Made by a program: the position numbers and the translations under genes | Shown here: positions 17,938 to 26,688 of the stretch, piece after piece | Position numbering within the stretch: position 1 is the first letter of the stretch | Layout: every line of letters begins with the position of its first letter | Notes under the pieces: generated by a model | The model's database searches: none | The model's input: the letters and a program-made list of their open reading frames with translations, nothing else | What the model was told of the DNA's origin: nothing | DNA from: Oscillospiraceae bacterium | GTDB lineage: Bacteria > Bacillota > Clostridia > Oscillospirales > Oscillospiraceae | Length of the DNA: 64,000 nucleotides | Direction of reading: 5' to 3' | NCBI GenBank assembly: GCA_015068135.1 | Contig: SVLB01000005.1 | Span: forward strand, 22,004-86,003

Positions 17938-18518
17938 ATACACCACACACCCCGACAGCAGAACATCTGTGCGCCGTAGCAAAGGCAAAGCCCCATGCAG
18001 GGATTCCCCCGGGTGGCAAAGCCCCGGAAGCCGCCGGCGGTGGTGGAATAGCGGATACCGCCGTTTTGGATCATGTCCAAAGTCCGCAAATAGGCTTCGT
18101 TGTCCGGCTCCATGGATACGGCTCTGCGGATATGCTCCAGGGCGGTGATCTGATTGCCCACACCGTCATTGGCAACAGCGGAAAGGTAATACCACTGGGC
18201 ATTTCGCTCCTGGGTGGAATTTAGGGCATTGATGGCCTCGGCGAAGCGGCCGTAACGGATATAGGTGACAGCGGCCTTTTGGGCATTGTCTCCGGGACTC
18301 TGCCGGGTGCCGCCGAAGGGGTCGTATTGGCGGCCTTTACCGGGATCTTTGATCTGCTCGTAGGCGGCGTTGACCTCCTGCATTTTTTTGGCGGCTTCGG
18401 TATCACCGGGATTGCGGTCCGGGTGATATTTTTTTGCCAGGGCACGGTAGGCCCGTTTGATCTCCTCGTCGGAGGCATTGGGACTGACTCCCAATACTTT
18501 ATAAGGATCCTCGACCAT
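17934..18518 (-). CDS. J-domain (DnaJ-like) protein
   Basis: A 194-residue protein. The J domain occupies residues 1-70, with the HPD motif in KKYHPDRNPGD near 33, which stimulates DnaK ATPase. The middle holds TPR-like helices (AVTYIRYGRFAEAINALN and a following helix pair). The C-terminus is Gly/Cys-rich (GNPCMGLCLCYGAQMFCCRGVWC), unlike the zinc centre of full-length DnaJ, so it is not the housekeeping chaperone. The ATG at 18518 has AGGAGG upstream. It overlaps DUF5685 by 20 bp and the amidohydrolase by 4 bp. Confidence 0.85.
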   Translation of the reverse strand: MVEDPYKVLGVSPNASDEEIKRAYRALAKKYHPDRNPGDTEAAKKMQEVNAAYEQIKDPGKGRQYDPFGGTRQSPGDNAQKAAVTYIRYGRFAEAINALNSTQERNAQWYYLSAVANDGVGNQITALEHIRRAVSMEPDNEAYLRTLDMIQNGGIRYSTTAGGFRGFATRGNPCMGLCLCYGAQMFCCRGVWCI

Positions 18519-19323
18519 GGGAGTCCTCCTTTCTTCCCCGGTGGAGCCAAACGCCACCGTAGAGGATATTGTCCAGAATTTTCTTGTCCTGCACCAGCGG
18601 CAGGCGCTCATAATAGTCGGTACACCGGCCCATGGCCATGATCAGCCAGGTCTCCCAAAGAGCCGGGTCGGGGTCTTTGCCGGAAAAGGGGTTGTAACGG
18701 CCCTTCTTTTGGTCTTTTTCATAGTCGGCGGCGGCATCGGCAAGATAGATAAACCGCCCCAGGGCCATGCCCATCTGCCGCAGAGTGTCTGCCCACAGAT
18801 CTTCTTTGTAGACCAAAAGCTCTCCCATAAGGGCACCGAAGGCACCGGCAGGCAGGTCAGGATCGGTGCAGTTTTCCTGTTCAAGGTTTCGCAGAGTGTC
18901 CATACATTGGGTAATGGCCTGCCACTGCCGGGGGTAGACCTGGGCCACGGACATGGCGTGCTGTTTCAGCACCGATGCCCCCAGCTTGGACCGAAGGGAG
19001 CGGTCGTCCTGCCAGTCGTCCAGGCAGTTATAATAGGCCAGGGCCACATTCATATCCGCGGCATATTGGATGTAGGGACTGTCCGCCCAGGGGCGGGGCT
19101 TGATGGGGTGAAAGCCGCAGGCCCGTTTTCCGTGAGCCTCCTCCGGTTCGTACAGACTCATGTGCAAAAGGGCCAAAAAGGCCATGTCATAGCTTAAACA
19201 CATCCGGGATAGGCGGCTGCTTCGCAGTCGGATGGCACGGCAAATGCCACAGTACACACTGCCGTAGCGGCGTTTTTCCTCCGCCGTCAGTTCCCGGGGA
19301 TCCGCTGTGACAAAACCGAACAT
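18499..19323 (-). CDS. DUF5685 family protein
   Basis: A 274-residue cytosolic helical protein. The N-terminus MFGFVTADPRELTAEEKRRY followed by YCGICRAI and SYDMAFLALL fits DUF5685, a Firmicutes family of unknown function with conserved cysteines and a helical core. The later LADAAADYEKDQKKGRYNPF segment, with Asp-rich positions, recalls the metal-binding helices of prenyl-diphosphate-synthase-like folds, but that is only a resemblance. The ATG at 19323 was chosen because GGGAGG lies 8-13 nt upstream. It leads the three-gene overlapping operon with the J-domain and amidohydrolase genes. Confidence 0.78.
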   Translation of the reverse strand: MFGFVTADPRELTAEEKRRYGSVYCGICRAIRLRSSRLSRMCLSYDMAFLALLHMSLYEPEEAHGKRACGFHPIKPRPWADSPYIQYAADMNVALAYYNCLDDWQDDRSLRSKLGASVLKQHAMSVAQVYPRQWQAITQCMDTLRNLEQENCTDPDLPAGAFGALMGELLVYKEDLWADTLRQMGMALGRFIYLADAAADYEKDQKKGRYNPFSGKDPDPALWETWLIMAMGRCTDYYERLPLVQDKKILDNILYGGVWLHRGRKEDSHGRGSL

Positions 19324-19397
19324 CCAAACACCTCCCATTATCTGCTATCTTACTATAATACTACATTATGAACGGAAGGTAAACAGAAAAAGAGAAA

Positions 19398-20207
19398 TTA
19401 TTTGCCACGGGAGAGAAAATGATTCAAAACACCGCCGTAAAACACGATACAAATGCAAAAATACAGCCAAAGCATACTCAGCGCCACGGCATACACAGAG
19501 CCGTAAATATTGGTATAGTCGGAAAAATGCTCCACATAGATGCTGAAAAGGTCGGAAAAGATCAGCCAACCCGCAGAGCCCAAAAGGGCTCCGGGAAGGG
19601 TGTCCCGGATCCGGTTTTTCCGGTTGGGAAGGACCGTATACATGGCGATAAACAGCCCCGTTTGGGATAAAAGCAGGACAAAAAACCGCATTTGTCCAAA
19701 ATGGAGGAAAAACTCCCCCTTCCAGGCCCGGGTCAGCTCCGTTCCGAACACGTGCAAAACCAGAGTCAGGAGCAACACCAGAAGAAAGCCGAAGGTGTAG
19801 ACCACCCCCAGCCAACGGGTATGGAAATACCCACGGGTCTCCTCCACCCGGTAGACTGCGTTAAGTCCCGTGAGCAGACCGTACAGCCCCCGTCCTGCGG
19901 ACCAAAGGGCGGTCAGCGCGGAAAGGGAGATCACAGCCCCGGAGCTGTTGCGGTAGGTACTGAGGATCAGCCGCCGGGCACTGGGCATGAGAGCTTCCGG
20001 CACAAAGCCCTGCAAAAGGGTCACCAAATTGTCGGCCTGAAGGCCGGAGTAGCGCAAAAGACTTAAAAACAGCACCAGTGCCGGAAAGACAGATAAGATC
20101 AAAAAATAACAGGCATGGGCGGCATGGGTGCTGATATGCAGGGGCGCCAGCCAGGAAAGAAAGGCCCTGACCCGGCGGATCCAGCCCTTGCCGGAAGAAA
20201 GATCCAT
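19398..20207 (-). CDS. YihY/BrkB family inner-membrane protein
   Basis: A 269-residue membrane protein with six predicted helices. The N-terminal HISTHAAHACYFLILSVFPALVLFLSLL and later LWSAGRGLYGLLTGLNAVYRVEETRGYF are diagnostic of the YihY family, once called RNase BN by mistake; members are membrane proteins of uncertain transport or envelope role. RNase activity should not be inferred. ATG 20207 has GAGGAG upstream. It lies 75 bp ahead of the DUF5685 gene and may share its transcript. Confidence 0.88.
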   Translation of the reverse strand: MDLSSGKGWIRRVRAFLSWLAPLHISTHAAHACYFLILSVFPALVLFLSLLRYSGLQADNLVTLLQGFVPEALMPSARRLILSTYRNSSGAVISLSALTALWSAGRGLYGLLTGLNAVYRVEETRGYFHTRWLGVVYTFGFLLVLLLTLVLHVFGTELTRAWKGEFFLHFGQMRFFVLLLSQTGLFIAMYTVLPNRKNRIRDTLPGALLGSAGWLIFSDLFSIYVEHFSDYTNIYGSVYAVALSMLWLYFCICIVFYGGVLNHFLSRGK

Positions 20208-20525
20208 GGATGCTCCTCTTTTCCAAAAGATATACTTACAGTTTATCCACTTACGACCTGCAAAATTCTATTTCCACGAGATTTCGATTGCTATGAAAAG
20301 GGTCCGCAGGGCGGGGGCACGACCCCACTCTACGGACATCTTTTAGGAATATTTTCACAACAATGACACTGCGTTTCGGTCAAAATGCAGTGGAACAGGG
20401 TGGAAACTGGAATAGTAACTGTATAATATGTCAAATACTTCATAAGAATTGTCGTTATTTCCACCAAAAATGATGTGTTCAAATTGTCATATTCGTCGAA
20501 ATTTTTCCGGAGCGACCAAAAAGGA

Positions 20526-20554
20526 TTGAAACTGCCCTTTTTATGCGTTATACT
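20526..20554 (+). promoter_or_regulatory. Promoter of the sugar ABC operon
   Basis: TTGAAA at 20526-20531 and TATACT at 20549-20554, 17 bp apart. The 300 bp upstream of it, back to the yihY start, contain a hairpin (CCGCAGGGCGGGG area near 20305-20340) and no gene I can support. Confidence 0.7.
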
Positions 20555-20568
20555 TTACCAAGAGAGGA

Positions 20569-20584
20569 TTGGAAACGTTTCCAA
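20569..20584. promoter_or_regulatory. LacI-family operator palindrome
   Basis: TTGGAAACGTTTCCAA is a perfect 16-bp palindrome with the central CG typical of LacI/GalR operators and it also fits the CcpA cre pattern. It lies about 15 bp after the -10 box, where a bound repressor would block transcription. The operon encodes a LacI-type regulator at 24057, the likely partner. Confidence 0.82.
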
Positions 20585-20635
20585 ACCCCATATCATACCG
20601 GAGAGATCCGGAAAATTTTTAAGGAGGAAATCCCT

Positions 20636-22012
20636 ATGAAGAAGATCATTGCACTGGTCCTGGTTGCTATGATGGTGATCGGTGTCTTCGCTGGCTGTGC
20701 CGAGGAAGAGACCAAGACCACCGAGCCCAAGGCCACCACTCCCGCTGGCACCGAGGACACCACTCCTGCCGGCACCGAGGACCCCACCCCCTCTGAGTCC
20801 GAGCCCGCTGTTGTTTCCGGTGGTTCTGTTTACTACCTGAACTTCAAGCCCGAGTTCGACGAGGCTCTGCAGCAGCTGGCTGCTGACTACACTGCCGAGA
20901 CCGGCGTGGAAGTCAAGATCCTGACCGCTGCTTCCGGCGGCTACTCCGACGCTCTGAACTCCGAGATGGCTAAGTCCGACGCTCCCACCATTTTCAACAT
21001 CGGCAACCTGGCCGGTCTGGCTGACTGGGACGAGTACGCTCTGGACCTGACCGACACCGCCATCGCTGCTGAGCTGGCTACCAACGACTTCAACCTCTAC
21101 AACGAGGCTGGCGAGCTGAAGGCTATCGGCAACTGCTACGAGTCCTTCGGTATCATCGTCAACACCGAGCTGCTGGAGCAGGCTGGCTACACCCTGGCTG
21201 ACATCACCAACTTCGAATCCCTGAAGACCGTTGCTGAGGACATCACTGCCCGCAGCGAGGAGCTGGGCTTCTGCGCCTTCTCCGCCGCTGGCCTGGACGG
21301 CTCCTCCTCCTGGCGTTTCTCCGGCCACCTGGCCACCCTGCCCCTGCACTACGAGGGCGTGAACACCAACGTTGCTGAGATCACCGGCGAGAAGATCGAC
21401 CTGTTCAAGAACGTTTGGGATCTGTACATCAACAACTCTTCCGCTGACCCCAAGGCCCTGTCCACCGGCACCGGTGACGAGTCCACCGCTATGTTCAAGG
21501 AAGGCAAGGCTGTCTTCTATCAGAACGGTACCTGGGAGTACGCTGGCCTGATCGAGGCTGGTATGACCGACGAGCAGCTGGCTATGATCCCCATCTACTG
21601 CGGCGCTGAGGGCGAAGAGAATGCTGCTCTGTGCTCCGGCACTGAGAACTGCTGGGCCATCAATGCCAAGGCTTCCGAGGAAGACATTCAGGCTTCCATC
21701 GACTTCCTGGTATGGCTGGTAACCGACGAAGAGGCTTCCGCTACTTATGTTGAGCAGCTGGGCGCTGTTCCCTTCAAGAACTGCCCCGCTTCCTCCAACA
21801 AGTTCGTTGCTGACGGCAATGCTATGCTGGCTGAAGGCAAGACTTCCATCTCCTGGGCTTTCAACTACACTCCCAATGTTGACAGCTGGAGAGCCGGTGT
21901 TGTCACCGCTCTGACTGCTTACTCCGCAGATCAGTCCGAGGCTAACTGGCAGGCTGTTGTAGACGCATTCGTGACCGGTTGGGCCATCGAGTACGCTGCT
22001 GTGAACGGCTAA
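20636..22012 (+). CDS. ABC sugar-binding lipoprotein (SBP family 1)
   Basis: A 458-residue lipoprotein with lipobox VFAGC at about residues 17-21 and a Thr/Pro/Glu linker containing two TPAGTED repeats. The mature part has the family 1 (maltose/multiple-sugar type) fold features: FDEALQQLAADYTAETGVEV at the N-terminus, then NCYESFGIIVNTELLEQAGY and a Trp-rich C-terminal half. It delivers an unknown sugar to the permeases at 22151 and 23122. The start at 20636 has AAGGAGG 8 nt upstream. Codon bias is very strong, as in the peptide-binding protein, indicating high expression. No ATPase is encoded here; a shared MsmK/UgpC-type ATPase elsewhere is likely. Confidence 0.9.
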   Translation: MKKIIALVLVAMMVIGVFAGCAEEETKTTEPKATTPAGTEDTTPAGTEDPTPSESEPAVVSGGSVYYLNFKPEFDEALQQLAADYTAETGVEVKILTAASGGYSDALNSEMAKSDAPTIFNIGNLAGLADWDEYALDLTDTAIAAELATNDFNLYNEAGELKAIGNCYESFGIIVNTELLEQAGYTLADITNFESLKTVAEDITARSEELGFCAFSAAGLDGSSSWRFSGHLATLPLHYEGVNTNVAEITGEKIDLFKNVWDLYINNSSADPKALSTGTGDESTAMFKEGKAVFYQNGTWEYAGLIEAGMTDEQLAMIPIYCGAEGEENAALCSGTENCWAINAKASEEDIQASIDFLVWLVTDEEASATYVEQLGAVPFKNCPASSNKFVADGNAMLAEGKTSISWAFNYTPNVDSWRAGVVTALTAYSADQSEANWQAVVDAFVTGWAIEYAAVNG

Positions 22013-22026
22013 TATTTCAAAATCCT

Positions 22027-22107
22027 GGGGGCGGGCATAAGCCCGCCCCTAAATTGCCCCCTGCGGCACCAAGGGAGCGACCCCTTCGTTCGGGGCCGTT
22101 GCCTTGG
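22027..22107. repeat. Intercistronic hairpins after the sugar-binding gene
   Basis: GGGGCGGGC-ATAA-GCCCGCCCC at 22028-22049 and an imperfect longer stem bounded by CCAAGG and CCTTGG at 22069-22107. They lie in the 138-bp gap before the permease and may set binding-protein excess. Confidence 0.55.
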
Positions 22108-22150
22108 GTCCACAGTATTATGATATGACCCGAAAGAGAGGTTGATCAAA

Positions 22151-23122
22151 TTGGGCAAGAATGTCCCTGCGGCCAGTGGCCGCGCACTTCGTCTGAGACG
22201 ACACAACTCGAAAAGCACCATAAAACGGTGGTTCCCGCTGTTTGTCCTGCCCACCTTTTTGTGCTTTATCATTGGCTTTGTGCTGCCCTTCTATCAGGGT
22301 ATCACGCTGTCTACCTACAATTTCACGGTTCCCAACTTTGGCGATACCCTGGTGATCCCCAATGCGGACGCCTCTGCGGTGCAGATGGAAAGCGTAGGTC
22401 TGCAAAACTATGAAAAAGCCCTGGATGCGGGCTTCATGAATGCATTCTGGAACACGGCAAGCTTTGCCATCGTTTCCATTGTTCTGATCAATGTGGTGGC
22501 CTTTGCCATCGCCTATGCCCTGACCCAGAAGATGCGGGGCTCCAATGTGTTCCGTACTGTTTTCTTCATGCCGAACCTGATCGGCGGCGTGGTTTTGGGC
22601 TATATCTGGAACCTGATCTTCGGTGCCATTTTGCAGGAGTACGGCACCTACCTGACTGCCAACGCCACTTACGGCTTCTGGGGGCTTGTGATCCTGGTCG
22701 CCTGGCAGCAGATCGGCTATATGATGATCATCTACATTGCAGGTCTGCAGGCGGTATCTGAGGATATGCTGGAGGCGGCAAGGATCGACGGTGCCAACGG
22801 CTGGCAGAGTCTGTTCCGCGTCATCATCCCCAATGTGATGCCCTCCATCACCATCTGTACCTTCCTGACCTTGACCAACTCCTTCAAGATGTTCGATCAG
22901 AACCTGGCGCTGACCGGCGGTCTGCCCCAGATCATCGACAAGGAAGCCATGGCGAAGATCAATTCCACCGAGCTGTTGGCGCTGAACATCTTCTCTACCT
23001 ACAATACCAGCAAGAATCACCATGGTGTTGCCCAGGCCAAGGCAGTGATCTTCTTTGTGCTTGTGGCAGTATTGGCGCTGACCCAGCAATGGGCGACCCG
23101 TCGTAAGGAGGTGCAGCAGTAA
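22151..23122 (+). CDS. Sugar ABC permease, MalF/UgpA type
   Basis: A 323-residue permease with six hydrophobic segments. The coupling loop reads EDMLEAARIDGANGWQSLFRVIIPN near 212-236, the EAA motif of carbohydrate importers. The start is taken as the TTG at 22151 because GAGAGG lies 9 nt upstream; a TTG at 22142 would sit directly on that site. The stop shares bases with the next gene's ATG (TAATG), a sign of coupled translation. Confidence 0.88.
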   Translation: MGKNVPAASGRALRLRRHNSKSTIKRWFPLFVLPTFLCFIIGFVLPFYQGITLSTYNFTVPNFGDTLVIPNADASAVQMESVGLQNYEKALDAGFMNAFWNTASFAIVSIVLINVVAFAIAYALTQKMRGSNVFRTVFFMPNLIGGVVLGYIWNLIFGAILQEYGTYLTANATYGFWGLVILVAWQQIGYMMIIYIAGLQAVSEDMLEAARIDGANGWQSLFRVIIPNVMPSITICTFLTLTNSFKMFDQNLALTGGLPQIIDKEAMAKINSTELLALNIFSTYNTSKNHHGVAQAKAVIFFVLVAVLALTQQWATRRKEVQQ

Positions 23123-23988
23123 TGGCAAAGAAAACTCCCCGGATCGGTAAGAAATATACCGTGGGCAGTACCATTCTCACTGCCTTCTTTACGGTGCTGT
23201 GCCTGGTGTGGCTCATTCCCATTATCGAGGTATTCATCAACGCCTTTAAGCACAACAATGCCATCAACCTGGATGCCTTCGCGCTGCCCACCAAGGAGAC
23301 CTTCGTTGGGTTTGCCAACTTTGTCAAGGGCTTTACCTTCGGTAACTATCCCTTTGTAAAGTCTTTGCTTTACAGCCTGATCATCACCGTGTCCTCTGTG
23401 GCACTGATCCTGCTGTTCTGCTCCATGACCGCCTGGTACATTGCCCGGGTAGGCAGTGTGTTCTCCAAGATCTTCTACTATCTGTGCCTGTTCTCCATGA
23501 TCGTCCCCTTCCAGATGGTCATGTTCGCTCTGTCCTACACTGTGGACCGTCTGGGCCTGAACACCCCCTACACCATTCCCGTGGTGTATTTGGGCTTCGG
23601 TGCCGGTTTGGCGATCTTCATGTTCGTAGGCTTTGTCAAGGGCATCCCCCTGGATATTGAGGAGGCCGCCTCCATTGACGGCTGCGGCCCGGTGCGTACC
23701 TACTTTAAGGTGGTACTGCCCATGCTCAAGCCCACTTTGATCTCTGTAGGCATTCTGGAGCTGATGTGGGTATGGAACGACTATCTGCTTCCCTACCTGG
23801 TTCTGGATATCAACGAGTACCGTACCATTCCCATCCACGTGCAGTACCTGAAGGGCAGCTACGGCACTGTGGACCTGGGTGCTACCATGGCCATCATCCT
23901 GATGAGCATTCTGCCCATTATCATTGTGTATATGTTCTGTCAGAAGCATATCATCAAGGGCGTTGCCGCCGGCGCGGTGAAGGGCTAA
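23122..23988 (+). CDS. Sugar ABC permease, MalG/UgpE type
   Basis: A 288-residue partner permease with six membrane helices and the EAA loop IPLDIEEAASIDGCGPVRTYFKVVLP near 172-197. It ends in GVAAGAVKG, the usual C-terminus of this family. The start overlaps the previous stop, and AAGGAGG lies 9-15 nt upstream. A stem (24008-24036) separates it from the regulator gene. Confidence 0.9.
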   Translation: MAKKTPRIGKKYTVGSTILTAFFTVLCLVWLIPIIEVFINAFKHNNAINLDAFALPTKETFVGFANFVKGFTFGNYPFVKSLLYSLIITVSSVALILLFCSMTAWYIARVGSVFSKIFYYLCLFSMIVPFQMVMFALSYTVDRLGLNTPYTIPVVYLGFGAGLAIFMFVGFVKGIPLDIEEAASIDGCGPVRTYFKVVLPMLKPTLISVGILELMWVWNDYLLPYLVLDINEYRTIPIHVQYLKGSYGTVDLGATMAIILMSILPIIIVYMFCQKHIIKGVAAGAVKG

Positions 23989-24007
23989 TAGGAAACTGTC
24001 AGCGTAA

Positions 24008-24036
24008 GGGCGTGTTGCAGCTTTTGCAACACGCCC
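24008..24036 (+). terminator. Hairpin between permease and regulator
   Basis: GGGCGTGTTGCA and its exact complement with a 5-nt loop, no T-run; a leaky terminator or mRNA-stabilising stem that would keep regulator levels low. Confidence 0.55.
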
Positions 24037-24056
24037 ATTACAGAAAGAAGGCCAGT

Positions 24057-25070
24057 ATGACCATTAAAGATATTTCCGTTCTCACGGGGTATTCTGTGGG
24101 AACCGTGTCCCGGGTGCTGAACGATCAGCCCAATGTGAGTGAAAAGGCCAGGGCGGCGATCCTGGAGGCGGCCCGAAAGAACGGCTTTCGCCTCAATGCC
24201 AATGCCAAGCAGCTGAAGCAGCAGCGGAGCAATACCCTGCTGGTGGTGGTCAAGGGTACTTCCAATGAACTGTTTGGTTCTCTTTTGGAGACCATCCAGG
24301 CCAAGGTGGCCAGCTGGCCTTATCCCCTGGTGGTGGACTATGTGGACGAGGATGAAAACGAGGTTTTGCGGGGCGTTCAGCTTTGCCTGGAAAAAAAGCC
24401 CCAGGGAATCCTGTTCCTGGGGGGCAACCTGGAAAACTTCCGGAAGCATTTTGGGGAGGTGGACGTGCCTTGTGTCCTGGTCACCGGTGATGCTTCCGAG
24501 CTCTCCTTCCGAAACCTATCCAGTGTTACCACCGACGACCGTCAGGCGGGCTTTTTGGCGGTGGAGCATCTGGCAAGACTGGGTCACCGGAATATCGCCA
24601 TGATCGGCGGCGTTTTGGGGATCTCCGATATTACCACATTGCGGTTTGACGGCGCCATTGCTGCCTGCGGGGAATACGGCCTGGAGTTTGACAAAAACCG
24701 GGACTATGTGAGCGGTCGCTTCTCCTATGCTGACGGCTATCGGGCGGTACGGACCCTGATGGACAGAAAATGTAAGTTTTCCGCCATTTTTGCCATGGCA
24801 GACGTGATGGCCATCGGTGCCATCCGGGCACTGCAGGACAGCGGCTTGCGGGTGCCGGAGGATGTGTCGGTGATCGGACTGGACGGCCTGGCCATTGGCG
24901 ACTATACCGTACCAAGGCTTGCCACAGTACGCCAGTCCGTTTCCAAGCTGGCTATGCGGAGCATTCAGATCCTTCGGGAGCAGATCGAGGGGGACCTGGA
25001 TCCTCGCCATGAGACCATTATCCCTGCTGTGGACTGGAAGGAAAGTACCGTTGCCATCTCAGGGGAGTGA
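24057..25070 (+). CDS. LacI-family transcriptional regulator
   Basis: A 337-residue repressor. The N-terminal helix-turn-helix and hinge read TIKDISVLTGYSVGTVSRVLND (2-23) and VSEKARAAILEAARKNGF, as in LacI/GalR proteins. The effector domain of periplasmic-binding fold follows, including ATMRQS-like TVPRLATVRQSVSKLA near 285. It is the last gene of the sugar ABC operon and most likely represses it through the palindrome at 20569-20584 until a sugar is bound. The ATG at 24057 gives exactly the family's usual N-terminus. Confidence 0.92.
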   Translation: MTIKDISVLTGYSVGTVSRVLNDQPNVSEKARAAILEAARKNGFRLNANAKQLKQQRSNTLLVVVKGTSNELFGSLLETIQAKVASWPYPLVVDYVDEDENEVLRGVQLCLEKKPQGILFLGGNLENFRKHFGEVDVPCVLVTGDASELSFRNLSSVTTDDRQAGFLAVEHLARLGHRNIAMIGGVLGISDITTLRFDGAIAACGEYGLEFDKNRDYVSGRFSYADGYRAVRTLMDRKCKFSAIFAMADVMAIGAIRALQDSGLRVPEDVSVIGLDGLAIGDYTVPRLATVRQSVSKLAMRSIQILREQIEGDLDPRHETIIPAVDWKESTVAISGE

Positions 25071-25167
25071 GGAGACCCCCCTGGGCATTGCAGGGGTCGA
25101 TTGCGGCACATCGGCCATCGATATTTCGCATCGGATACCGAAAAAGCCCCACGATAGGACTGTTGCC

Positions 25168-26688
25168 TTACTTGGCCCTGCGTTTGCGCAGGAAGATCAA
25201 CAAGCCTGCAAGGACGGGCAGGGCAATGGCGGTAATGACCAGGGGAACGGAAGGGAAATTGCCCCTGGGTGCGAGCGTCCCGCCGAACAGACGGTAGGTG
25301 GGATGGTCCTCTTCCAGTGTGATCACAAGACCCTGCGCCGCCAGGCGGTTAAGCTTGGCAAGCTGATCGGGAGCAATATAGGTAAGGCTGTTGGGAATGG
25401 ATACGCCCTTGCAGTTTTCCATATAGCTATCCACGGTGGCACTGTCCACCGTCCACATGGCTCCGGACTCCCAGCGGGTCACCCCCTGAGGGATGGCAAG
25501 CTTGCCGTCGTACCGGGCAGGTACGGCAACCAGGGCGGTTTGGTCCTTGGTGTAAAGAACGCCGTCTATGGCGGTATAGTGGGGATTGGTGGCTTTGACA
25601 TTGTATCGGGCTACATTGGTGTGCAGATAGACCGCAATATCCAGGTTGCTGCCGCTGTTAAGATTGCCGTAGTCCTGATAAAGAATATACCGGGGGTCGT
25701 TTCTCTCTACCGGGCTGATCTCAAAGGAATCCGGCAGAAGCACCTCCCGGATGTTGGGATTTTGGCAAAAGCTCAGTTCACCCAAAAAGGTCACTCCCTC
25801 CTCGATGGCGAAGACCCCATCGGGGAATTTTTTGTTTCGGGGAATGGCGTAAAGGACCCTTCCGTCGGCACTGTAAAGGACGCCGTCCACCGCTTTGCAG
25901 GCAGTATTTCCCGGTGCTACGGCAAACGCGGTCAATTCTGCTCCGAAATCATAAAAGGTGTGGGCAAGTCCCACTCCGGTCACTCCGGCGGGAACGGTAA
26001 AGGTCTGCCCCGCAAACCGGTTGGCATGGTTGAAGAAGCCGGCGCTGATCACATGCAGACTTTGGGGCAGAAGGATTTGGGCTGCACCACAGTTTTGAAA
26101 ACACCAGCCGGTATTTTTTACCCGGCTCAGATCCCACCGACTCAGATCCACAGCGGAAAGGCAGGCAGTGTCGGCAAAGGTCATGTACATACTCTCCACA
26201 ACGCCGGTGTCCCAGGCTTCATAGCCGGTGAGTTCACCCAAACGGGAGCAGCCGCAAAACAGGTAGTCCAGATCGGTGACCTTGGTAAGCACTAAGCCGG
26301 AAAGATCCAGGGCGGTGAGGCTTTGACACTGATAGAAAGCCCCCTCCATCCCGGTGATCCCCGTATGTGTCCCAAAAGTCACAGATTCCAGATTTTTGCA
26401 GTTTTTGAACAGCCCATCCATACGACCCTCCAAAAAGCTTACCCCGGTTTCCAGGGTAACGGATTGGAGGGTTTGGTTTTCGGCAAAGACTGTGGTGCTG
26501 TCTAAAACCGTGGCATATTCTCGACCATCGACTATGAAAACCGCGGGAACAGTGAGGTCAGTACTGCTTCCGGTGTATTTGGTTACAAGAGCAGTATCCT
26601 CCTGGAGGGTAAATTCATAGTCTTCGGTGGCCTGGGCGGTCAGGGGCAGGCATACCAGCAAAAGAAGGATCCAAAAAGCCTTACCCAT
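25168..26688 (-). CDS. BspA-type leucine-rich-repeat surface protein
   Basis: A 506-residue protein with a signal peptide (MGKAFWILLLLVCLPLTAQA), several BspA-like LRR_5 repeats (for example FKNCKNLESVTFGTHTGITG and FCQNPNIREVLLPDSF) and a C-terminal membrane helix ending in RKRRAK. It is therefore anchored with its repeats outside. Some central units read as DGVLYSADGRVLYAIPR and DGVLYTKDQTALVAVPA, the DGVLY-type unit common in these proteins. The ATG at 26688 overlaps the methyltransferase stop by 8 bp. Function is unknown; adhesion is the usual suggestion for the class. Confidence 0.85.
   Translation of the reverse strand: MGKAFWILLLLVCLPLTAQATEDYEFTLQEDTALVTKYTGSSTDLTVPAVFIVDGREYATVLDSTTVFAENQTLQSVTLETGVSFLEGRMDGLFKNCKNLESVTFGTHTGITGMEGAFYQCQSLTALDLSGLVLTKVTDLDYLFCGCSRLGELTGYEAWDTGVVESMYMTFADTACLSAVDLSRWDLSRVKNTGWCFQNCGAAQILLPQSLHVISAGFFNHANRFAGQTFTVPAGVTGVGLAHTFYDFGAELTAFAVAPGNTACKAVDGVLYSADGRVLYAIPRNKKFPDGVFAIEEGVTFLGELSFCQNPNIREVLLPDSFEISPVERNDPRYILYQDYGNLNSGSNLDIAVYLHTNVARYNVKATNPHYTAIDGVLYTKDQTALVAVPARYDGKLAIPQGVTRWESGAMWTVDSATVDSYMENCKGVSIPNSLTYIAPDQLAKLNRLAAQGLVITLEEDHPTYRLFGGTLAPRGNFPSVPLVITAIALPVLAGLLIFLRKRRAK

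Noticed and set aside
19398..20207. RNase BN annotation for the YihY-type protein
   Set aside because: The RNase BN name for this membrane family is a known historical error; the sequence is purely a membrane protein.
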